In this document: positions 1-9,943 of the stretch, one piece after another
Numbering within the stretch: position 1 is the first letter of the stretch
Layout of the letters: every line of letters begins with the position of its first letter
Assembly (NCBI GenBank): GCA_943737045.1
Contig: CALSFV010000050.1
Location: 713,117 to 777,116 of the forward strand
Source: Parapristionchus giblindavisi
Lineage: Eukaryota > Nematoda > Chromadorea > Rhabditida > Diplogasteridae
Direction: 5' to 3'
DNA: 64,000 nucleotides
Program-made: the position numbers and the translations under genes
The notes under the pieces: model-generated
Seen by the model: only the letters and a program-made list of their open reading frames with translations
Told to the model about the DNA's origin: nothing
Databases searched by the model: none

Positions 1-1879
1 CTTCTGTTCATCTTTCTTCTTCTGGAATAAGAACCGGTTAACATCACATTATAAACTAATCATAACAGGAAAAGAATGGGTTCTGTTCGTTGCCCAATGA
101 TTTATTTATTGTTTCAACATACGTTCCAAGCATTGTAAACAGGAAGCATGTGTAATAACTTTAAAGGAACTCCGCGAGCGCATCTACTCTACGCTCTTGC
201 AATCTTGCAACGCTCTCTCATATACAAAAGCAAGGGAGAACTGCCAGAACGGATGGTTTCACAATAGCTCGGAATACGCGTGTAAACAAAACAAGACTTC
301 CTGTTAATAACGTATAAGCAACCCAGCATGACACCCTCCACTCCTGTTTAGCCTCTCAGACGACAAGGAATTTAATAAATTGTACGTTAAAAAACGAAAT
401 ATTGGTACACGCACATTAAAGTGAAAACTATAAAATATTAATCAAATTAAATCAATAATTGTGCCTTATGGTATATGTAAAACAACATGATAAATAGACG
501 CTCACTTCCTCCGTTAGACGGCTGCAATGTTTGATTCCGCCGGACACAAAGTTCACTGGTCCAGTAATGTTTGGCTTTCTGTGTCGTCGATCACGACGAC
601 TTCCATCGGCGAGGTCCTCGTCGTGCACACATACCTTAAATAGGAATTTATGTATCAATTATAATCATTCTTAATTTAATTATTTAAAGATACAGACGAA
701 CTGAGCGAAAAGAATTCAAGAACAGAATCACATTCGTTACAAATTGCATTGAACTTTCTATCTAAGTTTTTCTATCTATCTAAGTTCTATCTATTTCATT
801 ATAACAATGAGGCTCGTGGCATTGAAATATACGTACCATAAATGGATTTACTCTATGGAGTGGCAACGGCATCGAGGATTGAGCGTGCTTTCCAAGTTTC
901 GGTCATGGATCGAGAACGATTCCATGCTGTCACTGTCCTCCGTTCTAGAAGACGGAAAGTACTTAACATAAAATGAAAATCGAGAAGTATCAAACAGAAC
1001 GAAGATAATCAAAAGTAAATTACAAAAAATACGAAAAAACGACCGTAACTCACGACTGTGTTTTAGTTTTAGTTTGACGTTTTTGACTACAGAATGAAGT
1101 AATTGCTATCATGAACTGACGGTCGTTTTTTCGTAATTTTCGTAATTTGCTTTTAATTATCTACGTTCTGTTTGATACTTCTCGATTTTCATTTTATGTT
1201 AAGTGCTTTCCGTCTTCTAGAACGGAGGACAGAGACAGCATGGAATCGTTCTCGATCCATGACCGAAACTTGGAAAGCACGCTCAATCCTCGATGCCGTT
1301 GCCACTCCATAGAGTAAATCCATTTATGGTACGTATATTTCAATGCCACGAGCCTCATTGTTATAAGGAAATAGATAGAACTTAGATAGATAGAAAAACT
1401 TAGATAGAAAGTTCAATGCAATTTGTAATTTATAGTTTTAACTTTAATGTGCGTGTACCAATATTTCGTTTTTTAACGTACAATTTATTAAACTCCTTGT
1501 CGTCTGAGAGGCTAAACAGGAGTGGAGGGTGTCATGCTGGGTTGCTTATACGTTATTAACAGGAAGTCTTGTTTTGTTTACACGCGTATTCCGAGCTATT
1601 GTGAAACCATCCGTTCTGGCAGTTCTCCCTTGCTTTTGTCTATGAGAGAGCGTTGCAAGATTGCAAGAGCGTAGAGTAGATGCGCTCGCGGAGTTCCTTT
1701 AAAGTTATTACACATGCTTCCTGTTTACAATGCTTGGAACTTATGTTGAAACAATAAATAAATCATTGGGCAACGAACAGAACGTTCTGTTCGTTCGAAC
1801 CCATTCTTTTCCTGTTATGATTAGTTTATAATGTGATGTTAACCGGTTCTTATTCCAGAAGAAGAAAGATGAACAGAAG
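1..1879. repeat. Large palindrome (foldback), centre near 1.08 kb
   Basis: The first bases of the window reappear inverted at 1858-1879, and the match continues inward to about 1068/1098. The right arm (about 1098-1879) is continuous, while the left arm (1-434 and 735-1068) carries an extra 300-bp block at 435-734. Because the left arm begins at base 1, the palindrome may extend beyond the window. It could be a foldback transposon or an inverted genomic duplication; no terminal target duplication can be seen because one end is missing. No transposase-like frame was recognised in it. Confidence 0.9.
506..634 (-). pseudogene. Exon-like fragment resembling the N-terminal motif of TFIP11/STIP
   Basis: Inside the block present only in the left palindrome arm is an open stretch of 43 codons on the minus strand, bounded by an AG acceptor (after TTTAAG) and a possible GTGAGC donor. 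It is acidic then basic and contains the motif GPVNFVSGGIK. This resembles the APVNFISAGLKK motif near the N terminus of the spliceosome-disassembly G-patch protein TFIP11 (STIP in nematodes). The similarity is from memory of the family and only about 12 residues long. If correct, it is a stray exon of a splicing factor, since no G-patch or downstream domain lies nearby. A chance open frame remains possible. Confidence 0.3.
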
Positions 1880-3643
1880 GAAATCGAGATGTGCTACCCA
1901 CATCATGACTTCAGTGCACCTCAACCGAAGAATACCAAACAATCTGGAGATAAGGTCTACCGGTCAGTTGGCAATCAATAATTACAAAAATCTATTAAAA
2001 TCTTTATACTCTCTGTTGTACGATGACAGAATGTGTACTAAAAATCGATATATCGAATAATTTACGATTGTAGTTTTGTGCTTTCAATCGATCGTTACAG
2101 TATATTTCTTAAATAATAGATATATTGACTAATTTACGATTACATGAATCTGTTTTAAGTTAATTTTTGCTGTGAATCCATTCAAAATCGATATAGTGAT
2201 GGTTTTATTGTTCCAGGTATACGTATGGCTTCTGGTTCGGCCGCCCCCCCCAGTCGTCCAAATTTGGGCCAAACACGGCACGGGCAGCGTCATCATGGAT
2301 ATGATGAAGGTCAGTCCAATTACCGATTAATTATCAATTATCGATTGACTACTGTGGGTCCAAAGTATTGATTGTAATAGGCAGAAGTCACCCAAGTTTG
2401 GAGGCTTGCAGTATTTCCCAAAAATTGTTCATTGTTTGCTCTTTTTGTAACCAAAATCGGTAAATTGACCCGTTTTTTATAAGCCAACCAAAATGATAAA
2501 CTGAGCCGTACCCACAATATGGATGCTCGAAAATGCATGCATGTGATGGTTTTTTTGGAAATGTGAATGCCACCGTAGGGATTACTTGTTCCTTTATTCT
2601 TGATTGCACATTTGTGTAAATATTGTGTGGACACGTATTTTGATTATGTTGAAACATGAAAGAAAGAGGACATGGCCGAACAGCTTCTGTGTCGTTTTTA
2701 GCTAGTTTTAGGACATAAATTGAAGTAGAGAAATGATGGCTTTCAGTTCTAGGGAACCCGATTAATATTTTTTTCGTCAATTATTGTCTGATTATCGATT
2801 GCTCTCAGGTGGAAGTACGATCAACGATGTTATGTCGAATGAGAGCAGTATTGGAATGCGAGCACCATAGCATAGTGGGGAGAAGGTACGGTAGCCGATT
2901 ATTGATTGTCATAAAATTACTGTAAAAGATTACGGTTATCAACCATTTTTGATTGATGGTTACTATAACCTCTTACCGTATACCAATCTCCGTTTTCGAG
3001 TTCGCCTTAAAACATTCCAAAATCATACATTTGCATACCCTCACAAAGTGAGGATCCACCCACCATATAATGCTATAAGGGTATTTTTTATATGAAAGCA
3101 TAGGTGGGCGGTTGAAAACGAATATTTTTTGCGCACAGCCTTACCTTCTCAGAGGGAACTTGCGCATAGCCTTGCCTCGCAAAAATCGGACAATTTCCAG
3201 TCGAATTCGTCAAAAAATAGCCATGCGCACAGCCTTGCCTCACTCTTCCCCGGTTTGCGCACAGCCTTTCCCCCAGCGTGCCCACCTATGTATGAAAGAT
3301 TACAATTTAAGCGAAAAATAACGATTTTTCTAAACTGACCCACTGTATTTCGAAAATCGGCTAACTATATAAAACAATCCGATGAGGAAAACCAAAAATG
3401 TATGCTCCAAAATGGACGTGGATATGTGTACGTAGGCGCAATATAACGCTGCTTTACGTGACGGCGTGCTCCCATTTTGCTAATGTCATTGATCGCACAA
3501 GAGAGAAATTTGTCTTAAAACAACTATCAATTATGTCATTTGTAGTCACAAATGGAAGCCCCGTGGACGCCTTCAAGGCGGTCTTCCGTCGACTCGCACT
3601 GCTCGAACAGGATACGGTCGCTGTAGCGTGCACTCTGACTCAG
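1860..3643 (+). CDS. Weakly supported multi-exon gene, possibly an eIF4E-like C-terminal part
   Basis: Candidate exons joined by consensus GT-AG sites in compatible phases are about 1860-1954, 2217-2309, 2809-2885 and 3546-3643, with a further candidate at 7237 onward. The first overlaps the edge of the palindrome, so the 5' end is missing or disturbed. In the joined frame, exon 2 has V-R-x4-V-V-Q-I-W, like the strand before the C-terminal helix of eIF4E proteins (V-R-x4-I-I-S-I-W in 4EHP). Exon 3 ends with RAVL followed by I-V-G-R-S-H, compared with RRVL...I-M-E-Y-K-T-H. The cap-binding tryptophans of the N-terminal half are not present. The frame of the fourth exon is ambiguous, because a second frame (VDAFKAVFRRL...) is also open and would end at TAA in the 7237 exon. 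This should be treated as exon-like DNA; the eIF4E link is tentative. Confidence 0.28.
3024..3405. mobile_element. hAT-like non-autonomous element, CATACATTT family, copy 1 (with nested element)
   Basis: The ends are CATACATTTG... and ...AAAATGTATG(C). The flanking 8 bp TCCAAAAT occur on both sides (3016-3023 and 3406-3413), the target-duplication size typical of hAT transposons. The interior contains the family-specific block that runs from TATGAAAGATTACAA through TAACGATTTTTCT. A second element (3099-3290) is inserted inside, so the unnested length is about 182 bp, matching copy 2. Confidence 0.85.
3099..3290. mobile_element. Nested hAT-like MITE, CATAGGTGGGC termini
   Basis: The inverted ends CATAGGTGGGC and GCCCACCTATG are flanked by the exact 8-bp duplication TATGAAAG (3091-3098 and 3291-3298). 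The duplicated sequence belongs to the host CATACATTT element, proving insertion order. Inside are about four imperfect copies of GCGCACAGCCTT. It carries no gene. Confidence 0.85.
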
Positions 3644-3654
3644 GTAAAGATCAA

Positions 3655-4140
3655 AGATCAGTAAGGGTTACGGTAGAAGATCAAAGACTAGGGTTATTGT
3701 AGAAGAATAAACATAAGGGTTACGGTAGAGGGTCAAAGATCAGGGTTACGGTAGAGGGTCAAAGATCAGGGTTACGGTAGAGGGTCAAAGATCAGGGTTA
3801 CGGTAGAGGATCAAAGATCAGGGTTACGGTAGAGGGTCAACGATCAGGGTTACGTTAGAGGGTCAAAGATCATGGTTACTGTCATACATTTTCGGTGCCC
3901 TCACCGAATTATTTTTATATAGTGGGTCTATTTAGAGAAATCGTTATTTTTCGCTTAAATTTTAATTTTTCACATAAAAATGAACTTATATAGTGGGTCG
4001 ACCCTGAAAATTAGCCGAATATAGTGGGTCAATCCTCACACTGTGAGGGTATGAAAATGTATGGTTACTGTAGAGGGTCAACTATCAGGGTTACGGTAGA
4101 GGGTCAAAGATCAGGGTTACCGTATACTGTAAAATGACTA
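3655..4140 (+). repeat. 26-bp tandem repeat array, interrupted by a MITE
   Basis: Repeats of roughly GGGTTACGGTAGAGGGTCAA followed by AGATCA run from about 3655 to 3874 and continue from 4064 to about 4120. The interruption is the element at 3883-4063. The same words (GGTTACGGTAG, GATCAAA) recur as single copies in introns elsewhere in the window. Confidence 0.85.
3883..4063. mobile_element. hAT-like MITE, CATACATTTT family, copy 2
   Basis: This 181-bp element has ends CATACATTTTCGG and GAAAATGTATG. It is flanked on both sides by GTTACTGT (3875-3882, 4064-4071), an exact 8-bp duplication created in the 26-bp tandem array. It is the simplest intact form of the family. Confidence 0.92.
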
Positions 4141-4332
4141 CGATTTGTCTTATACATGGGCGCCGACGTGTAAGCGTATGTCTGAGCTTTATTCTGCATT
4201 CAGCCAGAATACTATCTACAGAATACTGTAGCTTTCCACGTTCAACCACAATTTGCTTTTATGTGATTATTTTGAATGATTAAAAGTAACATTAAAGAAA
4301 TGGGAACAAGGAGATTTAGGGCGCGATATTAT

Positions 4333-6845
4333 CATACATTTTCATACCCTCACAGTGTGAGGAATGACCCACTATATCACGGATCTCCTGTACAAACGTA
4401 GGAAAATGAGACCTTTTCCCGACAGTTTTAAATTTTATCTCACCGATTTGGATGAAACTTGTTTGATTAATCGTAATTAGGGAAATGAGAAGGCCGAAGC
4501 ACTTGATTTCGCTAAATTTGCATTTTTATCGATTTTTTGATCTACCACTTCGGGGAGCCATATCTCACTCAAATTTTGACCTAAAGCAAAAAATGTTTTT
4601 TTTCAATCGACTCGAAATGAACTAATCTTGAAGTTACTATGCGGAATGTATGGGCGAAAACGCCATCTTCTACCTGTTTTCTTCGAAAACTGATTTTTTC
4701 AGTACATTAGGCTAATTTTCTCAAAAATTTTCAACAAAGGGTACGATTTTAATTCGCGATTCTGATTCTCCATCCTCGAATTGAGGTAAGCACATATTCC
4801 ATAATTCATAACTCACGACAAGCCATATCGATCCTCAGAGTAAACCCGGACTTCGTTATTTTCATTATTGCAAATACGCATTCTGAAATACGAAACTACT
4901 CATCGATATTTCCGATATCGGAATCGGAATGATCGAAAAAAATATCCGGATCATTGAAATACTCCTTGAGATCACTGTGAACGAAATCATAGATAGCCTC
5001 AGCAGTGATTATCTCTTCCCCTCTCTCTCTCTATTATCCTCTTCCACATCGACCTCCTCCTCGGTCTGAATCTCTTCCTCCACCAAATCCATGAGCATAT
5101 CATCCAGCCTTCTGGTTGTACTTACCTCCCTTCTTCGTGATCCTCAGTGCCCATCCCATCGGCTTGGGATGATCAGCAGCTTGCTGGTACTCCTTGAAAG
5201 ACTCAACGAGAAGATAGATTCCTACTCCTTGCTGCACTTCCTCGAGCTTTCGCTTGTAGAGACCGAGGGCGAAATCGTACTGAGATATCTTCTCGGGTCT
5301 GATATTGTGCTCCCCCCTTGTCGATGTGCTGGAGGAGATTCGAGTGTCGAATGAAGCTGGAAGAGCACTGACTGCATGCAAAGAGAGGGGAAGAGGGTGT
5401 CAGGGAAGGAGGAAAGAGTGCAAAAAACACAAAGGAGAAAGCAAAGAACGTTCCTTTGCGAATCGATTGCATTGCACAGCAATTTGGTAGTGCAAAAACG
5501 GATTTTCAAGCATATCTCGAAAACGGTCAACTTTCATGACTTTTACTGTTAAGTAATTTTTATAGAGCTCGTCGAGATCTTGGGGGGCGCCCGTTTCGGC
5601 AACGAGTTATAAATCGGTTAGGAGATGGTCTATGGAAACAAAAGTTGTACCATTGTTATCAGTAGTGGTGTACGGTATGGTGCTACCGTAACCGTCGGGA
5701 ATCGTGAACTGATTTTTTTTAGTCGACTCATGACCGTTGAAAATGGCCAAAGTCGAAAAATTCATGATGACCCGAGATCAAATACTAGTTGCAATTATAT
5801 CAATAGTGAGCCTACTTTTATCTTTATGGATACCGTAACCCGTACTACCGTAATCTAGCTACCGTAACCTGCAATAATATGGCCAAATGCGCTTCAAATC
5901 CCGGTTTGATTACGGTAGTTCGGGTTACGGTAACCATAAAGATAAAAGTTGGCTCACTATTGATATTATGGCAACTAGTATTTGGTCTCGGAGTATCATG
6001 AATTTTTCGACTTCGGCCATTTTCAACCATGAACCCCGGGTCATGGGTCGACTAAAAAATCAGTTCACGATTCCCGACGGTTACGGTAGCACCATACCGT
6101 ACACCACTACTGATAACAATGGTGCAACTTTTGTTTCCATAGACCTTCTCCCAACCGATTTATAACTCGTTGCCGAAACGGGCGCCCCCCGAGATCTTTC
6201 GATTGGTATACCATAATTGGGAATTCCGGGTCCACAAAGTCCGGGTCCACTCTGAGGATCGATGTGGCTTGTCGTGAGTTACGGATTATGAAATATATGC
6301 TTACCTCAATTCGGGGATGGGGAATCAGAATCGCGAATAAAAATCGTACCCTTTGTTGAAAAATTTTTGAGAAAATTAGCATAATGTACTGAAAAAATCA
6401 GTTTTTCGAAGAAAACAGGTAGAAGATGGCGTTTTCGCCCTTACATTCCGCATAGTAACTTCAAGATTAGTTTATTTCGAGTCGATTGAAAAAAACATTT
6501 TTTGCTTTAGGTCAAAATTTGAGTGAGATATGGCTCCCCGAAGTGGTAGATCAAAAAATCGATAGAAATGCAAATTTGGTGAAATCAAGTGCCTAAGTCT
6601 TCTCATTTCCCTCATTACGATTAATCAAACAAGTTTCATCCAAATCGGTGATATAAAATTTAAAACTGTCGGTTGGCTTCTTTCATTCTTACAGGAGATC
6701 CGTGATATACGGCGCATTTTCACGGTTGACCCACTATATAATGCTCATTTTTATGTGAAAGATTACAATTTTTGCGAAAAATAACGATTTTTCTAAATCG
6801 ACCAACTATATAAAAACAATTCGGTGAGGGCACCAAAAATGTATG
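4333..6845. mobile_element. Large hAT-like element (2.5 kb), CATACATTTT family, copy 3
   Basis: It has the same termini as the 181-bp MITE, and both flanks read GATATTAT (4325-4332, 6846-6853). The structure is complex. Long outer inverted arms (about 4333-4870 and 6205-6845) enclose a unique block at about 4870-5575. A second palindrome (about 5577-6203, centre near 5870) follows. The unique block carries a zinc-finger-like exon fragment on the minus strand (5126-5371). No hAT transposase was found, so it is probably mobilised in trans. Confidence 0.85.
5126..5371 (-). pseudogene. C2H2-like zinc-finger exon fragment with a frameshift, inside the hAT-like element
   Basis: On the minus strand a pyrimidine-rich tract ending GCATGCAG is followed by coding-quality sequence and a perfect donor, GGGAG|GTAAGT. 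The first part reads CSSSFIRHSNLLQH, a C2H2-finger pattern. The second part, in another frame, reads QYDFALGLYKRKLEEVQQG with clear third-position GC bias. The switch between frames falls at a run of six G (about 5319-5324), so one inserted base would explain it. The tail after the finger resembles the extended linker of nematode-specific C2H2 proteins, a judgement from memory. It is likely a captured host exon rather than transposase. A neighbouring exon was not found. Confidence 0.45.
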
Positions 6846-6920
6846 GATATTATAATGAAGAACGTGGGATCAACGATGTGGAATTCTATTCTCTATTAGA
6901 TTCGCGAGGCTGAAAGTGTC

Positions 6921-6988
6921 ACCCATATAGCTCAGCGGTTAGTAGTCAGTGCTAGTAACCGTGCCACGCGAGTTCGATTCCCGTTTGC
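6921..6988 (+). pseudogene. tRNA-like Pol III module (degenerate)
   Basis: An A-box-like TAGCTCAGCGG and a B-box-like AGTTCGATTCC are spaced as in a tRNA, but the acceptor stem does not pair well and the anticodon arm is irregular. It lies in the TTAA element of 4292-7170. Confidence 0.6.
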
Positions 6989-7557
6989 AATTTTCAATAT
7001 ATTTTATTTCAAATATTAAAAATCGTTCATTCCCTGGTGTTTCCTTGGTACATCAACGAACTTTGAGCTTTGATTACGGTATTCTGAAACATTGTTTTTG
7101 TATTCTGGAAGATGTGATCTTTAACCTGACCAGTTTAGTTACGAAAAAACTCGAGGGTTCCCTTCTTTAAGCGAGTGTACTTGATTGAAATATCGATTAG
7201 TTGGCTACAGTAATCAAACGTTTTTTTTCGTTTCAGGACCAGCCGGTCATCACGGCCGCCCACCAGACATAAGTCCGCGACTTCAACGTTCAATGAAGCG
7301 AGCTCGCCGTTCAAATGGACCCTTGTACAGCATAATATTTTATTGATCTCCACCTTGTCTGTCCTACTTCACACTTACTTGATTACTACCTTAGTCACGA
7401 TTGGATGTTGTCTTACTGTATCATATATTATTGATTTTTTATCATCCCATACTTCTATTTCATCCCTACCATCTCTCCACTCTTTCCTGCTCACGTAGAC
7501 CACGTGCAATATCTCTACGCTAAATTGTTGCCTTTTAGATTTTAATCATTAATAGTA

Positions 7558-7990
7558 GTCAAAGTTGCCAATAATGACGGCGTCAAAATTGGGCCAATAA
7601 TGACGGCGTCAAATTTGGCCCAATAATGACGGCGTCAATGTTGGCAAAATCTGAGTGAAGCCTTTCTGCCAATAATGACGGCGTCAATGTTGGCAAAATC
7701 TGAGTGAAGCCTTTCTGCCAATAATGACGGCGTCATAATTGGGCCAATAATGACGGCGTCATTTTTGGCCCAATAATGACGGCGTCAATGTTGGCAAAAT
7801 CTGAGTGAAGCCTTTCTGCCAATAATGACGGCGTCAATGTTGGCAAAATCTGAGTGAAGCCTTTCTGCCAATAATGACGGCGTCATAATTGGGCCAATAA
7901 TGACGGCGTCATTTTTGGCCCAATAATGACGGCGTCAATGTTGGCAAAATCTGAGTGAAGCCTTTCTGCCAATAATGACGCCATCAAAAA
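7558..7990 (+). repeat. Higher-order tandem repeat, CCAATAATGACGGCGTCA units
   Basis: The word AATAATGACGGCGTCA occurs 11 times, plus one variant (GACGCCATCA), at alternating spacings of about 25 and 50 bp. Spacers read either AATTGGGC/TTTTTGGCC or the longer block ATGTTGGCAAAATCTGAGTG. Two successive 150-bp blocks (about 7622-7771 and 7772-7921) are almost identical, which indicates recent unequal exchange. Degenerate GCCAATAATG copies trail to about 8420. Confidence 0.95.
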
Positions 7991-7999
7991 TGGCATTTC

Positions 8000-8590
8000 C
8001 GAATTTTCCTGACCTTGCCTAATTAGAACATTGCTTTATTGGCATGATTAATTTTTCCGAAAAATGCCAATTACGACTTCGAATATATTGGCGAAACGAC
8101 ATTTTGAGAATATCGCCAATATTGACGACTGCAACTTTGGCATCTTTCAAATAATCTAGTTGAACTTTTGTCTGCCAATTATGATCCCGTCACTATTGTC
8201 AATTATCTGTTCTCTCCCTCTGTGCCAATGTTTCAGTCTTCGTTTTTGTCCATCGATTGTATTTTACCAAATGCCAATAATGAAGCTTTATAATTTGGTT
8301 AGCATTTCATGAGCCAATAAAACACTTTGCATATTTGGCAAACAGACAGCTTTATAGAAATGCCAACAATGAACACGTCGACATTGTCAGTCACCTTCTG
8401 CCACATTCGACGTCGTCAGAATTGGCACAAATCATGATTTTTTCATTCTACGCCACTTTCTTATTCTAAGGCCTCTTATATGAATCCACTGAATCTGAAG
8501 TGCCATCAAAGCGATTTTTCTGTCTTTAATTATTCTGGTTTCATCTTATTATGAACTTTCTATGTCATATTGTGAACAACAAGAATAGAC
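8000..8590. other. Gene-free stretch with degenerate repeat debris
   Basis: Apart from scattered GCCAATAATG-like words that look like decayed units of the preceding array, no coding or RNA feature was recognised. Confidence 0.5.
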
Positions 8591-8593
8591 TGC

Positions 8594-8721
8594 ATGCGGT
8601 GTTACATTTTCAAAACGTGCGCACGGCGTGTGCGCAACCTCCGCAGAAACTACGAAGACGTTACGAAGACGTAACGGCGGAGGTAACGGCGTGTGCACGT
8701 TTTGAAAACGCAACACCGCAT
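8594..8721. mobile_element. GC-rich foldback MITE (CCTCCGCCGTAACG type), copy 1
   Basis: The ends ATGCGGTGTT and AACACCGCAT are inverted, with GTGCGCACGGCG and CGCCGTGTGCAC further in and a GGAGGTAACGG centre. A related foldback is at 20817-20922. Confidence 0.7.
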
Positions 8722-8757
8722 CAGTTTTACAGTTTTTACAGTTTAATCACCTTTATC

Positions 8758-8845
8758 AAGCACAGAACCATTGGGAAGGTTATGGTTGCCGCTAAACGAC
8801 AGATTAGTCTGGGCGTGCTGAGGTCCCATACCGCATAATGAAAAA
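8758..8845 (+). repeat. Dispersed repeat R1, copy 1
   Basis: CAAGCACAGAACCAT... through GCTGAGGTCCCATA recurs at 56944-57015 (same strand) and inverted at 48622-48712. Function unknown; all copies are near decayed receptor or intergenic DNA. Confidence 0.7.
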
Positions 8846-8867
8846 AATACCCGCACGTAGTACACAG

Positions 8868-8987
8868 TATTCTGGTCCAAGCCATTTTTCTTCGAAAGCA
8901 AGACAAAGGAGAGACCATTGTATTCGAGAGAGTTTGTATGTTGAGCGGTCGTTCTTGCTTTGAAAGTCATGAGAACGCTGTGAGTAC
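8868..8987 (+). repeat. Dispersed repeat R2, copy 1
   Basis: About 130 bp beginning CACAGTATTCTGGT and containing TTGAGCGGTCG recurs at 49426-49573 and 61930-62057. This copy abuts the last recognisable exon of receptor fragment D. Confidence 0.75.
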
Positions 8988-9597
8988 CTGTACGCGAAAC
9001 TTGCTGCCAGCACAAATAATGAAAACGTGAGTAAGCTAAGATAATAAGAGTAGGCGACGTAGCAGGCCTTCGACGATATGACACGACAAGGGCCAGCTGA
9101 GAGAAATAGCAAATGGCCCGACACCGGGATTATCCTGAAGTATTTTTAAATTGATTATATTTTTTATAATCACACATTTATTCGCATTATAATAATAATT
9201 ATAATATTTTGGAAATAAAAAAGATGGTCTAATGAACATAATCAATCTGGTTTCACAGATTGCTACGTTATCAAAATGTCAATTAGAAAGACATTTACAA
9301 TCAATATAATCAACAAAAAAAAAGACAAACCTTTGCATGAGAAAGAAATCAAAGATATTCGTGACGAGATCTGCGAGTGAACAACAGAAGATCAGCATCG
9401 AATAGGACTGCAATAATTTTTAATGAAAAATTGTTTTCCACTACATAGTTATATTCCATAAAATAAATATCGTGATTATAGGTCATTTTGAAATTCGAAA
9501 GCCACATTTCCAAAACGAAACAAATCCCGTAATATTCTAACTTTAGTTCTCGGATGAAAATTGACTCGAGGCAGGGAAAATAAAGGCGCATCCCGAG

Positions 9598-9718
9598 TTA
9601 AAGGGAGCGTAGCCTCACTCAATGGCCTCTTCATTGCGCACACTATTTCTCTGTTCTCTAACAACGAGAAAGCATTGCGCGTCGAAGAGACCATTGAGTG
9701 AGGTCACGCTCCCTTTAA
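9598..9718. mobile_element. MITE-1 copy a (family description)
   Basis: MITE-1 is a 115-126-bp foldback with ends TTAAAGGGAGCGTAACCTCA and its inverse, TTAA at both borders, and an arm core CTCTCAATGGTCTCTTC. The middle (CTCTCGTTGTTAGAGAACAG) is also partly self-complementary. The ten copies in this window are very similar, which suggests recent activity. It has no coding capacity. This copy lies in intron 1 of receptor fragment D and shares its right TTAA with a MITE-2. Confidence 0.92.
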
Positions 9719-9826
9719 TTTGTAACTCTCCGCTTTGACAATGCTCCCTAATTAACATTGAAAGCGAGAAGCCATAGGGTGTTGCCAGAGCGGAGAGTTT
9801 CTAAAACGCGTGCGGTGTCACTTTAA
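9715..9826. mobile_element. MITE-2 copy a (family description)
   Basis: MITE-2 is a roughly 120-bp foldback: TTAAAGGCACACCCCAAGCT, then CTCTCCGCTCTGGC, a CTCTCTCG/CGAGAGAG stem, and the inverse arm GCTTGGGGTGTGCCTTTAA. TTAA is at both borders. Copies are more diverged than MITE-1 and are often partly deleted, so this family is older. This copy is sandwiched between two MITE-1 copies and shares a TTAA with each. Confidence 0.85.
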
Positions 9827-9943
9827 AGGGAGCGTAACCTCACTCAATGGTCTCTTCCACTCGCAATGCTATCTCGTTGTTAGAGAATAGAGAAATAGTG
9901 TGCGCAATGAAGAGGCCATTGAGAGAGGTAACGCTCCCTTTAA
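9823..9943. mobile_element. MITE-1 copy b
   Basis: Full-length, with TTAA at both ends. It is the third member of a head-to-tail chain MITE-1/MITE-2/MITE-1 whose members share TTAA tetranucleotides. Confidence 0.92.

Larger units (their letters stand above)
4292..7170 (+). mobile_element. TTAA-flanked element with tRNA-like module, copy 1, split by a 2.5-kb hAT-like element
   Basis: The outer boundaries are TTAA at 4292-4295 and 7167-7170. Removing the hAT-like insertion and one 8-bp duplication leaves about 358 bp, close to the 371, 382 and 348 bp of the three other copies (15054-15424, 43260-43815 net of its insert, 54532-54879). The right part matches the 43-kb copy through the tRNA-like module and the terminal CCCTTCTTTAA. 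TTAA target use is typical of piggyBac-type transposition, which is an inference here because no transposase is present. Confidence 0.65.

Noticed and set aside
3088..3343. Overlapping open frames on both strands
   Set aside because: They coincide with the nested MITE and its GCGCACAGCC repeats.
7558..7990. Regularly spaced direct repeats resembling a CRISPR array
   Set aside because: Spacers are themselves repeated and palindromic, unit spacing alternates, and the genome is a nematode; it is a higher-order tandem repeat.
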